From UBA1181 sp963619325 (GTDB lineage: Bacteria; Bacteroidota; Bacteroidia; Bacteroidales; Paludibacteraceae), in NCBI GenBank assembly GCA_963619325.1, contig CAVEVQ010000004.1:1-64000 (forward strand): a DNA stretch of 64,000 nucleotides, written 5' to 3'. Both the position numbers and the translations under genes were made by a program. Below are positions 17,159 through 27,052 of the stretch, one piece after another. Each line of letters starts with the position of its first letter. Position 1 is the stretch's first letter. Under the pieces are notes generated by a model. The model saw only the letters and a list, made by a program, of their open reading frames with translations, had not been told where the DNA came from and made no database searches.

Positions 17159-18637
17159 ATGAAGATTTTTTTGAAGAAAACGTTGCTGGCAGTAATGGTC
17201 AGTGCAACGGCTATCCCTACAATGGGAACCGAACTTCATTTCTACCGTAACGATGGCAAATACAATGTCTACGAACATACGAAGGTGGATACGATGCAGT
17301 TAATCAACGACACAGTCAATCTAAAGTTTAACAACAATGCTCTTTACAAGATTGCCAAAGCGAATATAGACAGTATCATTGTAGGCGACACTTGCAAAGT
17401 AGCAGAAATGTTCATAGTAACAGAAAAAGATTCCATTTCACGAGAAGAATACACAAACTGTACCGTAACCATCAAAGGTTATAACATGTTTGATGACACA
17501 GAAACCATAACAGCACAAATTCGAGGTCGTGGAAATTCCACCTGGCTTTGGTATGAAAAAAAGCCATACCGACTAAAATTAGATAAGAAAAACAAACTTT
17601 TGGGGTTAAAGAAAGCAAAAGTCTTTGCTCTTTTGGCGAACTACCGCGATCCTACTTATCTGATGAATGCAATGGTTTTTGAAATGGGCGATTATGTCGG
17701 ATTAGATTTTAATTGCCACTCTCGTTTTTGCGAAGTCTACCTTAACGATGAGTATAAAGGACTCTATCTTCTGACGGAACAGATCAAACAAGGAAAAAAT
17801 CGAGTAGAAGTGAAAGATAGCACAGGAATACTTCTGTCATTAGACGTTGATGACGGACCTTCAGAATCTGCCGATGCAACAGACAATTTTTATAACACTT
17901 CTTTTTCAAGCAAAATTCCAGTTTGCGTTAAATATCCGAAAGACGAACTTTTGACAGAAACAAGGAAAAAGGAAGTAGAAAACGAGTTTAAAGAGTTGGC
18001 TGATTTAATTGCAGACCACAATTATACTGAAGTGAAAAAAATCATGGATATGCAGAGTTTCATTGACTACCTGATAATCCAAGACTTGGTTTACAATGTT
18101 GAGTTACAAGCTCCTCGTAGTATGTTCCTCTACCGCTATACAGAGAAAGACAGTTTGTGGCACATGGGTCCACTTTGGGATTTTGATGGAGGATTTGATT
18201 TTGATTGGACAGATATGTACACTAGCAGAAAATACTTCGGTGAAAACGGATCTTTATTAGTTACAAAAACCACCTCAAGTAGTTGGGGAGGCGGTGGTTG
18301 GGGAGGCGGAAGGCCAGGGCAACAAACAGAAACTATCAATTACAATGTTGCTACCAATAACAGTGGAGTTTGTCCATTCTTTACACAACTCTTCTACGAG
18401 CAGGACTTTGTTGACGATTTTAAAGCAAGATGGAATAAAATAAAAACAAATCTTATTCCACAAGTATATGCTAAGATAGAGAACTATTATGCACAACTCT
18501 ACTGCGCAATGGAGCGTGATGAACAGAAATGGAATTTGACAACATCGCACGAGGAACAGTTCAATAACTTAGAGATTTGGTTCTCAGCACAAGTGGAGTT
18601 GTTGGACAAATATTACAACAATATCGTAACACCATAA
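17159..18637 (+). CDS. Exported CotH-kinase family protein
   Basis: CotH proteins are secreted or spore-coat kinases with an atypical kinase fold. Start chosen at ATG 17159 (MKIFLKK), which gives a clean signal peptide (about 1-23, ending PTMG); an upstream in-frame TTG is rejected. Of 492 residues, the CotH domain spans about 120-470. Its landmarks are QIRGRGNSTWLWYEKKPYRL, KVFALLANYRDPTYLMNAM, GLYLLTEQIKQGKNRVEV and the catalytic-type GPLWDFDGGFDFD. A Trp/Gly-rich insertion (SSSWGGGGWGGGRPG, about 378-392) interrupts the domain. In Bacteroidota such genes are often near secreted polysaccharide enzymes, and here a T9SS pectate lyase-like gene converges on it. The substrate is unknown. Confidence 0.88.
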   Translation: MKIFLKKTLLAVMVSATAIPTMGTELHFYRNDGKYNVYEHTKVDTMQLINDTVNLKFNNNALYKIAKANIDSIIVGDTCKVAEMFIVTEKDSISREEYTNCTVTIKGYNMFDDTETITAQIRGRGNSTWLWYEKKPYRLKLDKKNKLLGLKKAKVFALLANYRDPTYLMNAMVFEMGDYVGLDFNCHSRFCEVYLNDEYKGLYLLTEQIKQGKNRVEVKDSTGILLSLDVDDGPSESADATDNFYNTSFSSKIPVCVKYPKDELLTETRKKEVENEFKELADLIADHNYTEVKKIMDMQSFIDYLIIQDLVYNVELQAPRSMFLYRYTEKDSLWHMGPLWDFDGGFDFDWTDMYTSRKYFGENGSLLVTKTTSSSWGGGGWGGGRPGQQTETINYNVATNNSGVCPFFTQLFYEQDFVDDFKARWNKIKTNLIPQVYAKIENYYAQLYCAMERDEQKWNLTTSHEEQFNNLEIWFSAQVELLDKYYNNIVTP

Positions 18638-18665
18638 CTTTCGGTTTCATCGGAAAAAATCATAA

Positions 18666-18696
18666 AAAAGCCTCGCTATTCCTTAGCGAGGCTTTT
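18666..18696. terminator. Bidirectional terminator between convergent genes
   Basis: Perfect 13-bp arms AAAAGCCTCGCTA and TAGCGAGGCTTTT with a 5-nt loop have A and T runs on both sides. It lies 29 bp after the CotH-like stop and before the end of the pectate lyase-like gene. Confidence 0.93.
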
Positions 18697-18741
18697 AAAT
18701 ATGGGATTACCCTACTTGTTTTTTTTCTGTTATTATCTTTT

Positions 18742-21700
18742 CTATTTTTTTAATACCACCTTTACGAATTTTGTAAAAGATGGTGTTATAACCTTTACAA
18801 AATAAATTCCGTCAAGATAATCCGAGAAATTAAGGTTAACAATATTTTCACCAAATACAACACTGAAAGTTCCCATTTCTACGACAAGTCCTTGAACATT
18901 CAAAACTAAATATTGGCAATTGGTGAAAGAATGATCGGATATGACATACAATGTTGCATTGTCATTTACAGGATTTGGAGCAATGAAAATCGGCATTGAA
19001 ACAGCATCGGTCAAATCGTAACCAGTCGTCTCTCCTATTGTAACCACAAGCGTACCATTTCCCGTGATAAAATCAGGAAAATCAACACTTGTATAGAATC
19101 CCTTTGTCAGCGTCTGACCTGCAAAAGAAGCATTAGCAGTCGTCAATGTTTCACCGTTGTTGAAATTGACTATTCCTCCATCGGCAACCATTAAGTCACC
19201 CGTTGAAACAGATTTAGCAACATCCAAAGTTGCAGACGATGAAACACTCACCCCTTTCGATCCCAAAGCATTTTCGTTATTCACCTGAAGTTTACCATCT
19301 GTAACTGTCCACAATCCTGAAAAATCAGAAGCATCCGCTGTCAATTTCAAAGTGCCTACACTTGTCTTCTCAATATCACCCGAACCTGAAATTGTACCCT
19401 TAATTTCAAAAACAGATGTTTCAATAGAACCAGCCATAATGGTTGAATTATCTTCAACCGAAATATTTGATGAAAGCGAGAAAACTGGCGTGCTAGTATA
19501 CGATTTCAACGAACCACCTTGAAGAACCAAATCTGAAATCTCTATGTTAGAAGCCGTGATTCTGAAAGTACCGTTTTCTTCAACAATCACCTTAGCAATT
19601 GACGGAGTTTCTGCTACCTTCACTTCACCCGAATGAATGTAAGCCGTATCTATTGACATAGGTACGCTGCCTAAACTCCAACGTTCAGCATTCGACCACA
19701 AGTCAGTTGACTCACTCGTGTAGACGACTGCCATTGGGTCGCGAGTTTCAGTACCACCCTCAACATAGACAGCAAATGTACGAATCATCACATCATTTTG
19801 CTTATCAGTAACCTTTACCTTATAGTAGTAAATTCCACCTTTTTCCGATGAAACCGTAAGTTTTGATTCATTGATAGAGATATTCAAGTTAGAAGCATTT
19901 TCGGCAACAGAGTAAGACGGAGTTGTTTTTGAGAAACCCATAAAATAGTCGTTCAAATCGAAAGTTTTCGAAACGCCCTTCTCCATTTCAACGTGAGGAA
20001 CAGACATATAGTAGAGATAATCCTCCAAGTTCGTATATCCATCACCATCTACGTCGGCGTTTGAATCAGAAAAATCGTTCAGAGCAGAGTTCTTATTTGT
20101 GCCTATCACATCCTCATACCAATCTGGAAGACCATCTAAATCAGAGTCAAAATTAGAAGCACGAGTTTCAGAAATATAATAACTATAATCACCCTCTTTG
20201 GATTCACTGCTTGCATCAATGATACCACCCAATTGTGACTTTGACCCCATACAAGAGTAAGTTCCATTCAGAGCTTCCTTCACCATACGAATATCATGGT
20301 CGTCGAAAACAGGCATATTACAACCTACATCTGAAAGTACCGTTTTGTAAGCACGTTGAGCCGATTCTATCGTAGCTTGCGACTCAAAAAAAGGGTTTGA
20401 GTTCCACACATTCCAAGTCAATTGTTGTCCATTGGAGAGTGTGTATTGTCTACCACATTCGTCATTTGTTCCATCGCAGATGTAAGAACCATCCTTTTCT
20501 TGAAGAATATTGTTATGGAAGTAGTAAGACTGATAACCTTTGCCCGTACCTTCAAGATCAGCGGAGAGCGTGTAGTTTAATTTTGATGCCGCACCCTTTT
20601 TATAGTAGTTTCCAACAAAATTGACTTCCATCGCACCACCATCGGTTACGCGACCGCCAAAATTGTAGACCACGTTATTGAAAATATCTAATCGACCAGC
20701 GTAGTAGCCATTTCCATCCAATCCACCACCCATTGACCAATTTCGACCATAGTTGTGAGCCAAGAGATTATGATGAAAAGACCCTATGTCACCACCGATA
20801 GTAGCGGCATAACCATGACCCGTACCTTCTGGATAATTTTTATGACCAGCAATATTCAATGCTTCAGAAATCAACGTTTTTTGCAACGTTATATTTTTAG
20901 CATTACGAGAACTAAACGCCTCATCGATTGTCCAACCAATAGAACAATGGTCGGTAATAGAGTATTTCGCACCAGCCATACCTAAGCCATCGTATGTCTG
21001 ACCGCTACCCAAACGAACACGGATAAACTGGCAAATAGACTCGCTTCCAACACCGAAAGGAGCCGCTTTTATGCAAATTCCACGACCAGGAGAAGTTTGA
21101 CCAGCGATAGTAACATAATCAGAAGAGCAAGTCAAACGTGATTTCAATTCAATAACACCCGAAACAGCAAAAACGATCGTACGCGGACCAATATCGTTTG
21201 TGATAGCCTCACGAAAACTACCAGGACCCTCATCGTTCAAATTTGTAACATAAACAACTTTTCCACCACGACCACCCGTTGCGTATTTTCCATAACCTTC
21301 GGCACCAGGAAAAGCCAAACGACGAGGACGGAAATTCCAAACAACACCTTTTGTTACTATTCCACTTGAGGTTACTTCATCCACACGCCAGTAGTAAGTG
21401 CTATTGCACGAAAGTTTTGATACTGAATAAGATGCAGACGTTACATTCCCTTTGTAAAGATTAGAAGAAATAGATGCAGAAGCAATCGAAGCACTATCCG
21501 TTCCAAAATAAACATTGTGAGATTTAGCACTTGATGCTGCTGTCCACGAAAGAGTAACAGTTTTGCCATCGTCTCCATCCACGTGCATGTCATTGTTAGA
21601 AGGCGAAGGAGCCGAAGCCTGGTCGGAAGCATTTGGAACGTCCAAAGCAAAACCATTCAAATAAACATTGTAAGTATTAACTGAGGAAGAGGTATTTACC

Positions 21701-22251
21701 ACATATTTAATAGTAACCGACTTACCCTCAGTAGCAGTAAAAGAGACGTAGGCGGTCTTTGATTCTGCCGTTGAAAGCGCACGTTTTGTTGGAACAATAT
21801 TAGATTGTATTTTTTTATCATCCACATAAATATCCATGTTGCTGAGCGTAGAAGAGCTGAAATCATCTACTGCATTATGGTAAGAGAGTAAAGAGTGCGT
21901 ACCTGCGGATAGGCCAGAAATTTCAAGTATTAGCGTTGCATCCTTAGAAGTGCAATCCTTGATGTAGGCACAATCGCATACCAAACGAGCGTAAGAAGGA
22001 GATTGCACACCTGCCTTATACCAGTTAGTGGACAAAGATCCGGAACTTGCGCCCGAAGTCAGTTTAAAAGTAACCCCTGAAACAGTGAGTGTATTAGTAA
22101 CATCAGGAGTCCATGCCGTGTAACCCGGCTCAGTAACCTCGCTTGAATTTCTGCCAGACTTGTCAATATCGACATAAATTTCAGAAAAAGCAGAGGAAGT
22201 TGAAAGCAGAAGCAACGGCACAATTAGATTTTTCAGACAATTATTTTTCAT
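18742..22251 (-). CDS. Multidomain secreted pectate lyase-like protein with T9SS sorting domain
   Basis: A 1169-residue exported protein, probably a pectin-degrading lyase. Domains in order: signal peptide (1-23); a beta-sandwich, possibly carbohydrate-binding (about 25-205); fibronectin type III (about 209-307); a parallel beta-helix pectate lyase domain (about 312-690) starting FPGAEGYGKYATGGRGG; two calcium-loop-like repeats, DSDLDGLPD (702-710) and DVDGDGYTNLED (733-744); an Ig-like segment (about 755-830); an autotransporter-type beta-strand repeat region (about 850-1060); and a C-terminal T9SS type A sorting domain (about 1087-1169) with IAPNPVNDNATL and LDGIYFVKV. The last domain directs export by the PorSS/T9SS and usually removal and anchoring at the surface. 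It stands alone, without SusCD genes beside it. Confidence 0.9.
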   Translation of the reverse strand: MKNNCLKNLIVPLLLLSTSSAFSEIYVDIDKSGRNSSEVTEPGYTAWTPDVTNTLTVSGVTFKLTSGASSGSLSTNWYKAGVQSPSYARLVCDCAYIKDCTSKDATLILEISGLSAGTHSLLSYHNAVDDFSSSTLSNMDIYVDDKKIQSNIVPTKRALSTAESKTAYVSFTATEGKSVTIKYVVNTSSSVNTYNVYLNGFALDVPNASDQASAPSPSNNDMHVDGDDGKTVTLSWTAASSAKSHNVYFGTDSASIASASISSNLYKGNVTSASYSVSKLSCNSTYYWRVDEVTSSGIVTKGVVWNFRPRRLAFPGAEGYGKYATGGRGGKVVYVTNLNDEGPGSFREAITNDIGPRTIVFAVSGVIELKSRLTCSSDYVTIAGQTSPGRGICIKAAPFGVGSESICQFIRVRLGSGQTYDGLGMAGAKYSITDHCSIGWTIDEAFSSRNAKNITLQKTLISEALNIAGHKNYPEGTGHGYAATIGGDIGSFHHNLLAHNYGRNWSMGGGLDGNGYYAGRLDIFNNVVYNFGGRVTDGGAMEVNFVGNYYKKGAASKLNYTLSADLEGTGKGYQSYYFHNNILQEKDGSYICDGTNDECGRQYTLSNGQQLTWNVWNSNPFFESQATIESAQRAYKTVLSDVGCNMPVFDDHDIRMVKEALNGTYSCMGSKSQLGGIIDASSESKEGDYSYYISETRASNFDSDLDGLPDWYEDVIGTNKNSALNDFSDSNADVDGDGYTNLEDYLYYMSVPHVEMEKGVSKTFDLNDYFMGFSKTTPSYSVAENASNLNISINESKLTVSSEKGGIYYYKVKVTDKQNDVMIRTFAVYVEGGTETRDPMAVVYTSESTDLWSNAERWSLGSVPMSIDTAYIHSGEVKVAETPSIAKVIVEENGTFRITASNIEISDLVLQGGSLKSYTSTPVFSLSSNISVEDNSTIMAGSIETSVFEIKGTISGSGDIEKTSVGTLKLTADASDFSGLWTVTDGKLQVNNENALGSKGVSVSSSATLDVAKSVSTGDLMVADGGIVNFNNGETLTTANASFAGQTLTKGFYTSVDFPDFITGNGTLVVTIGETTGYDLTDAVSMPIFIAPNPVNDNATLYVISDHSFTNCQYLVLNVQGLVVEMGTFSVVFGENIVNLNFSDYLDGIYFVKVITPSFTKFVKVVLKK

Positions 22252-22376
22252 GAATAAATAGATATAAGTGTAGTGTAACTGAATACTACAAAAGTAGCGA
22301 GAGGAAGAAAGGGAGAGGCAGAAAAATTAAGAAGAAAGGGAGAAAAATTAAGCAAATATTGTTCAAAAATTGCAAA

Positions 22377-22721
22377 TTACACTCTAAGAAACTTTCTCCA
22401 TTCAAACATTTTCCTCCTCTTCAGATAGTTCAAATCCATCTGAAAAGTGTATGCTTCGCGTTCGAAGGAGATGGAACGATAGGCTTTCATAAAGTTACGA
22501 TAGTAGACTAATTTGATAAGCCACTCTATCAGGTAGAACAAATAGAAAAACACAATAAACAACTCTATCATTTGGTGCGTATGAATTCGTTCATGGTTTA
22601 TTTCAACCTGACCCAAACGATACTCCTTACGTGCAAAAATGATTCCAAAGAGATTGATAGCGACAAACCCTTTAATTGGCAATAACCTATTGTAAATCGG
22701 CTTCATAATGCGAAAATACAT
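22377..22721 (-). CDS. Small membrane protein with NHERIHTHQ motif, conserved hypothetical
   Basis: The 114 residues have a central hydrophobic helix (about 52-72, ELFIVFFYLFYLIEWLIKL). Before it is NHERIHTHQMIE (about 42-53), an HExxH-like metal-binding pattern (H-E-R-I-H), and after it the conserved-looking YRSISFEREAY. This architecture is common in Bacteroidota hypothetical proteins and recalls membrane zinc peptidase fragments, but the protein is too short for a full M48/M56 peptidase. ATG at 22721 or the in-frame ATG five codons later are both possible starts. It is divergent from mnmG and downstream of nothing obvious on its strand. Function unknown. Confidence 0.72.
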   Translation of the reverse strand: MYFRIMKPIYNRLLPIKGFVAINLFGIIFARKEYRLGQVEINHERIHTHQMIELFIVFFYLFYLIEWLIKLVYYRNFMKAYRSISFEREAYTFQMDLNYLKRRKMFEWRKFLRV

Positions 22722-22733
22722 GAAATAAAATTT

Positions 22734-22741
22734 TACCTTTG
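22734..22741 (+). promoter_or_regulatory. Putative -7 box (TACCTTTG) of the mnmG operon
   Basis: An exact TAnnTTTG match lies 83 bp before the mnmG ATG. The initiation region overlaps the 5' end of the divergent small membrane protein gene. Confidence 0.5.
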
Positions 22742-22824
22742 CACCTTGTGAAAAATTTGTTAATAAGTTGTTTGTAAATACTTAATAACTTGTTAGTAAA
22801 TTTCAATAATAACTGAGGACAGGT

Positions 22825-24711
22825 ATGAAATTTGACTACGATGTGATTGTGATTGGAGCAGGACACGCTGGTTGTGAAGCGGCAGCGGCAGCGGCACGTA
22901 TGGGTTCGCAGACACTCCTGATCACCATGGACATGCACAAAATTGCGCAGATGAGTTGCAACCCCGCTGTTGGAGGTATTGCAAAAGGACAGATTGTTAG
23001 AGAGATTGACGCTTTAGGCGGAATGAGCGGTATCGTTACCGATTTGACTGCTATTCAATACAAGATGCTCAACCGTTCGAAAGGTCCTGCAATGTGGAGT
23101 CCACGTTCGCAAGCTGACAGACAGAAATACAGTGAAAAATGGCGTTCCATCCTTGAAAATATGGAGAACCTCAGTATGTGGCAGGACTCCGCCGTGCAGT
23201 TCTTAATCACCGATGAAAACGGAAAAAAATCCGTTACAGGAGTAAAAACTGCTATGGGTGCAACCTTCACAGCCAAGTCTGTCGTCATCACTGCAGGAAC
23301 TTTTCTTTCAGGATTGATTCACTGTGGAAGAACACAAATCCACGCTGGTCGTATTTCAGAACCTGCATCATACGGTTTGACTGAACAACTACGAGACCTT
23401 GGCGTAACAAGTAGCAGAATGAAGACTGGAACCCCCGTCAGAATTGACGGTCGGACCATTGATTTCTCCGTTATGACTGAACAAGTTGGTGAAAACGATT
23501 TTCACAAATTTTCATTTTTAGATTTCAAACCTCGACCGCTTCAACAAAAGAGTTGCTTCATCACTTACACAAACGAACAAACCCATAATATACTGCGAGC
23601 AGGACTGCCTGATTCTCCCCTTTTCAACGGACAAATCACCAGTATTGGTCCACGCTACTGTCCGAGCATAGAGACAAAAATTGTAACCTTTGCAGACAAA
23701 GAAAGGCATCAACTATTCTTAGAACCTGAGGGAGAGACCACACAAGAATACTATCTCAATGGTTTTTCTTCTTCCCTTCCTTTAGATGTACAAATCAACG
23801 CTTTGAAAACCATCAAAGGATTAGAAAACGCTAATATTTATCGTCCAGGATACGCTATTGAATACGACTATTTTGATCCAACACAATTAAAACACTCGTT
23901 GGAATCAAAAATTATAAGCAACCTTTTCTTTGCAGGACAAGTCAATGGAACCACAGGCTACGAAGAAGCTGCAGGACAAGGACTCATCGCAGGTATCAAC
24001 GCACACATCAACTGCAATGGAGGCGAACCATTCACTTTAGGAAGAGACGAAGCCTACATTGGAGTATTAATTGATGATTTAGTAACAAAAGGTGTAGATG
24101 AACCGTATAGAATGTTTACATCTCGTGCAGAATATAGAATTTTATTAAGGCAAGATGATGCTGATGCACGCTTAACTCCAAAAGGTTATGAAATAGGTTT
24201 AGCTACTAAAGAACGCTATGAACTTTATAAATCAAAAGAAGGAGAAATCAACCGATTGACGGAGTTTGTAGAAAACTACCCTATTAAGATTTCTCACATC
24301 AATCAATTTTTGGTAGAGCAAGGCACAACCGAATTAAAGAATGGTTGCAAATTAATAGATCTCATCACACGTCCACAGCTCAACATTCAACTTCTTTCTC
24401 AAGGAATAGATGCGTTGAAAACGGCAATTAATGATATTCCGAATCGTAAAGAAGAGATTATTGAAGCCACAGAAATCAAGATTAAATATAAAGGGTACAT
24501 CGAACGTGAAACGATGATTGCTAATAAACTTCATCGTTTAGAAAACATAAAAATAAAAGGAAAATTTGACTATTCAACGATTCATTCTCTTTCTACTGAA
24601 GCAAGACAAAAACTCACGAAGATAGACCCAGAAACGATTGGTCAAGCCAGCCGAATCTCTGGAATTTCACCAAGCGACATCAACATATTACTCATACTTT
24701 TAGGAAGGTAA
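22825..24711 (+). CDS. mnmG: tRNA uridine-5-carboxymethylaminomethyl modification enzyme MnmG (GidA)
   Basis: This FAD protein, with MnmE, installs the cmnm5 group on wobble uridine 34 of several tRNAs. The 628 residues have the full family length. The FAD motif GAGHAGCEAAAAAARMG lies at about 11-27 and the MnmG signature CNPAVGGIAKGQIVREIDALGG at about 47-68. The C-terminal helical domain that contacts MnmE and tRNA is intact (to SPSDINILLILLGR). It heads a plus-strand cluster, with uvrC starting 5 bp after its stop. In many bacteria mnmG is near the replication origin, which fits the parS sites 4-5 kb downstream. Confidence 0.97.
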   Translation: MKFDYDVIVIGAGHAGCEAAAAAARMGSQTLLITMDMHKIAQMSCNPAVGGIAKGQIVREIDALGGMSGIVTDLTAIQYKMLNRSKGPAMWSPRSQADRQKYSEKWRSILENMENLSMWQDSAVQFLITDENGKKSVTGVKTAMGATFTAKSVVITAGTFLSGLIHCGRTQIHAGRISEPASYGLTEQLRDLGVTSSRMKTGTPVRIDGRTIDFSVMTEQVGENDFHKFSFLDFKPRPLQQKSCFITYTNEQTHNILRAGLPDSPLFNGQITSIGPRYCPSIETKIVTFADKERHQLFLEPEGETTQEYYLNGFSSSLPLDVQINALKTIKGLENANIYRPGYAIEYDYFDPTQLKHSLESKIISNLFFAGQVNGTTGYEEAAGQGLIAGINAHINCNGGEPFTLGRDEAYIGVLIDDLVTKGVDEPYRMFTSRAEYRILLRQDDADARLTPKGYEIGLATKERYELYKSKEGEINRLTEFVENYPIKISHINQFLVEQGTTELKNGCKLIDLITRPQLNIQLLSQGIDALKTAINDIPNRKEEIIEATEIKIKYKGYIERETMIANKLHRLENIKIKGKFDYSTIHSLSTEARQKLTKIDPETIGQASRISGISPSDINILLILLGR

Positions 24712-24716
24712 ATGTC

Positions 24717-26561
24717 ATGGAAAAGGAGGTTTCTCATCTTAAACAAATTGTATTATCATTGCCAGACAAACCTGGCGTGTACCAATATTTGAATGACAAA
24801 GGTGAGATAATCTACGTTGGAAAGGCAAAAAAACTAAGAAGGAGAGTCTCTTCTTATTTCAACAAAGAGCAACAAAGCATCAAGACGCGTGTTTTGGTGA
24901 AACAGATAGCAGACATTAAATACATCGTTGTAGCAAGCGAGCAAGATGCCCTTTTATTAGAAAACAGTCTGATAAAAAAACATCAACCTCGCTACAATAT
25001 TTTGTTAAAAGACGACAAGACCTACCCTTCTATCTGCATTAAAAACGAATATTTTCCTCGAGTTTTCAAAACACGAAACATTGTCAAAGATGGTTCAAAA
25101 TATTTTGGACCTTACACTTATCTACCTGCTCTTCACACCATTTTAGAGTTAATTGAGCAACTTTACCCTTTACGCAACTGCAAATTGAATCTCACACCCG
25201 AGATTATTAACCAAAGAAAATATAAAGTGTGTCTTCAGTATCACATTAAAAAGTGCAAAGGTTGCTGTGAAGGACTACAATCATTGGAAGAATACAACAA
25301 AAATATCAGCGAGATAAAGCAGATTTTAAAGGGTGAAATCGGAGATATTGAGAAAAAATTGGAGCAAGAAATGTTTCAATTAGCAGACGAGATGAAGTTT
25401 GAAGAGGCTCAAATTTTGAAAAACAAATTGGACATTTTAGCACAATATCACTCCCGTTCTACCATCGTCAATCCAATGCTCACCAACATTGATACTTTTG
25501 CCATTGAGATTGACGAAAACGATGCTTTCATAAATTTTTTGAAGGTTACCAACGGCACTATCACACAAGCCTACACGTTGGAGTACAAGATAAGAACGGA
25601 CGAGGAAAAGGAGGAAATTTTAGCTTCAGCCATCACCGAGTTTCGCAGTCGTTTTCATAGTTTATCTCGTGAAATATTAGTTCCATTTGAGATTGGTTAT
25701 GAATTGGAAAATGTTATCATTACAATTCCGCAACGAGGTGACAAAAAAAAATTGTTAGATCTTTCTATTCAGAATGTGAAGCAATACAAATTTGACCGCA
25801 TGAAGCAAATGGAAAAATTCAATCCAGAGCAACGTGCCACGAAACTTTTAAAAGCAATTCAAAATCTTTTAAAACTACCACAATTGCCCGTTCAAATCGA
25901 ATGTTTTGACAATTCCAACATACAAGGAAGTGATGCCGTAGCAGCATGTGTGGTTTACAAAATGGCTAAACCATCAAAGAACGATTATAGAAAATATAAC
26001 ATTAAAACAGTAGTTGGACCAGATGATTACGCCTCAATGAAAGAGGTAGTTCGTCGCCGCTACACCCGATTGATTGAAGAGCAATCGTCCCTACCTCAGT
26101 TGGTGATTGCCGATGGTGGAATAGGACAGATGGAAGTAATTCGGGAAGTGATACAAGACGAGTTACATCTTGATATTGCCATCGCAGGATTAGCAAAAAA
26201 TGAAAAACACCGAACAAAAGAGCTTCTCTTCGGTTTTCCTCCACAAATTGTAGGTTTAGATCCAAACGATGAAATATTTCGATTTTTAGGATCCATTCAA
26301 GACGAAGTACATCGTTTTGCTATCAAATTTCACAGAGAAAAGAGAAGCAAAAATCAGATAAAAACAGAGTTAGACATTAAAGGTATTGGTTTGAAAACGC
26401 AAGAAAAACTTCTGAAGGAGTTTAAAAGTGTGAAGAGAATAAAAGAAGTTAGTCTGACAGACTTAGCAAATTGTGTTGGAAGAGACAAAGCAAATACCGT
26501 TTACAAGCATTTTCACGAAGTTGACAATAGTACAGAAAATGTCGGTAAAACCGAAAAATAA
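24717..26561 (+). CDS. uvrC: Excinuclease ABC subunit C
   Basis: UvrC makes both incisions in nucleotide excision repair after damage hand-over from UvrA and UvrB. The 614 residues contain, in order, the GIY-YIG nuclease domain (about 14-95; GVYQYLNDKGEIIYVGKAKK), a Cys-rich linker (KCKGCC), a UVR/UvrB-binding motif (about 205-240), the RNase H-like second nuclease domain (about 385-540; IECFDNSNIQGSDAVAACVVY) and helix-hairpin-helix repeats at the end. It begins 5 bp after mnmG and is followed after 15 bp by dtd. Its partner uvrA is in the window at 52.3 kb; uvrB was not found here. Confidence 0.97.
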   Translation: MEKEVSHLKQIVLSLPDKPGVYQYLNDKGEIIYVGKAKKLRRRVSSYFNKEQQSIKTRVLVKQIADIKYIVVASEQDALLLENSLIKKHQPRYNILLKDDKTYPSICIKNEYFPRVFKTRNIVKDGSKYFGPYTYLPALHTILELIEQLYPLRNCKLNLTPEIINQRKYKVCLQYHIKKCKGCCEGLQSLEEYNKNISEIKQILKGEIGDIEKKLEQEMFQLADEMKFEEAQILKNKLDILAQYHSRSTIVNPMLTNIDTFAIEIDENDAFINFLKVTNGTITQAYTLEYKIRTDEEKEEILASAITEFRSRFHSLSREILVPFEIGYELENVIITIPQRGDKKKLLDLSIQNVKQYKFDRMKQMEKFNPEQRATKLLKAIQNLLKLPQLPVQIECFDNSNIQGSDAVAACVVYKMAKPSKNDYRKYNIKTVVGPDDYASMKEVVRRRYTRLIEEQSSLPQLVIADGGIGQMEVIREVIQDELHLDIAIAGLAKNEKHRTKELLFGFPPQIVGLDPNDEIFRFLGSIQDEVHRFAIKFHREKRSKNQIKTELDIKGIGLKTQEKLLKEFKSVKRIKEVSLTDLANCVGRDKANTVYKHFHEVDNSTENVGKTEK

Positions 26562-26576
26562 GATAAAGAATAAAAT

Positions 26577-27029
26577 ATGAGAATGTTGATTCAAAAAGTG
26601 ACGGAAGCATCTGTTACAATAGAAGGAAAAACGAAGTCGGCTATAGGTAAAGGACTATTAGTGTTGATAGGTGTAGAAGATAGAGACACAGAAGCAGACA
26701 TTGATTGGTTGGCAGGCAAGTTGGTCAATATTCGCATATTTGACGATGAAAATGGTGTGATGAACAAATCGGTGATTGATGAGAATGGAGAAATTCTTAT
26801 TGTAAGTCAATTCACATTGCAGGCTCAAACGAAAAAGGGCAATCGTCCATCTTATATAAAAGCCTCAAAACCCGAGTTTGCCAAACCCATGTATGAAAAA
26901 TTCTGCACCAAAGTTAGTGAACTTTTAGGCAAAGATGTGAAGACTGGGCAGTTTCAAGCCTATATGGAGGTGAAGTTGATTAACGACGGACCAACCACTA
27001 TATGGATAGATTCACAGAATAGAGAATAA
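26577..27029 (+). CDS. dtd: D-aminoacyl-tRNA deacylase
   Basis: DTD hydrolyses D-aminoacyl-tRNAs (and Gly-tRNAAla) to keep D-amino acids out of translation. The 150 residues match the family. The catalytic SQFTL motif lies at about 78-82 (VSQFTLQAQTKKGNRPSY) and the Gly-cisPro motif near the end reads NDGPTTIWID, where the usual form is N-x-GPVT; the Val-to-Thr change is mild. It follows uvrC by 15 bp and precedes the U32 gene by 23 bp, all plus strand, so it is likely cotranscribed. Confidence 0.96.
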   Translation: MRMLIQKVTEASVTIEGKTKSAIGKGLLVLIGVEDRDTEADIDWLAGKLVNIRIFDDENGVMNKSVIDENGEILIVSQFTLQAQTKKGNRPSYIKASKPEFAKPMYEKFCTKVSELLGKDVKTGQFQAYMEVKLINDGPTTIWIDSQNRE

Positions 27030-27052
27030 CGAATAATAGACTATATCCTTAT

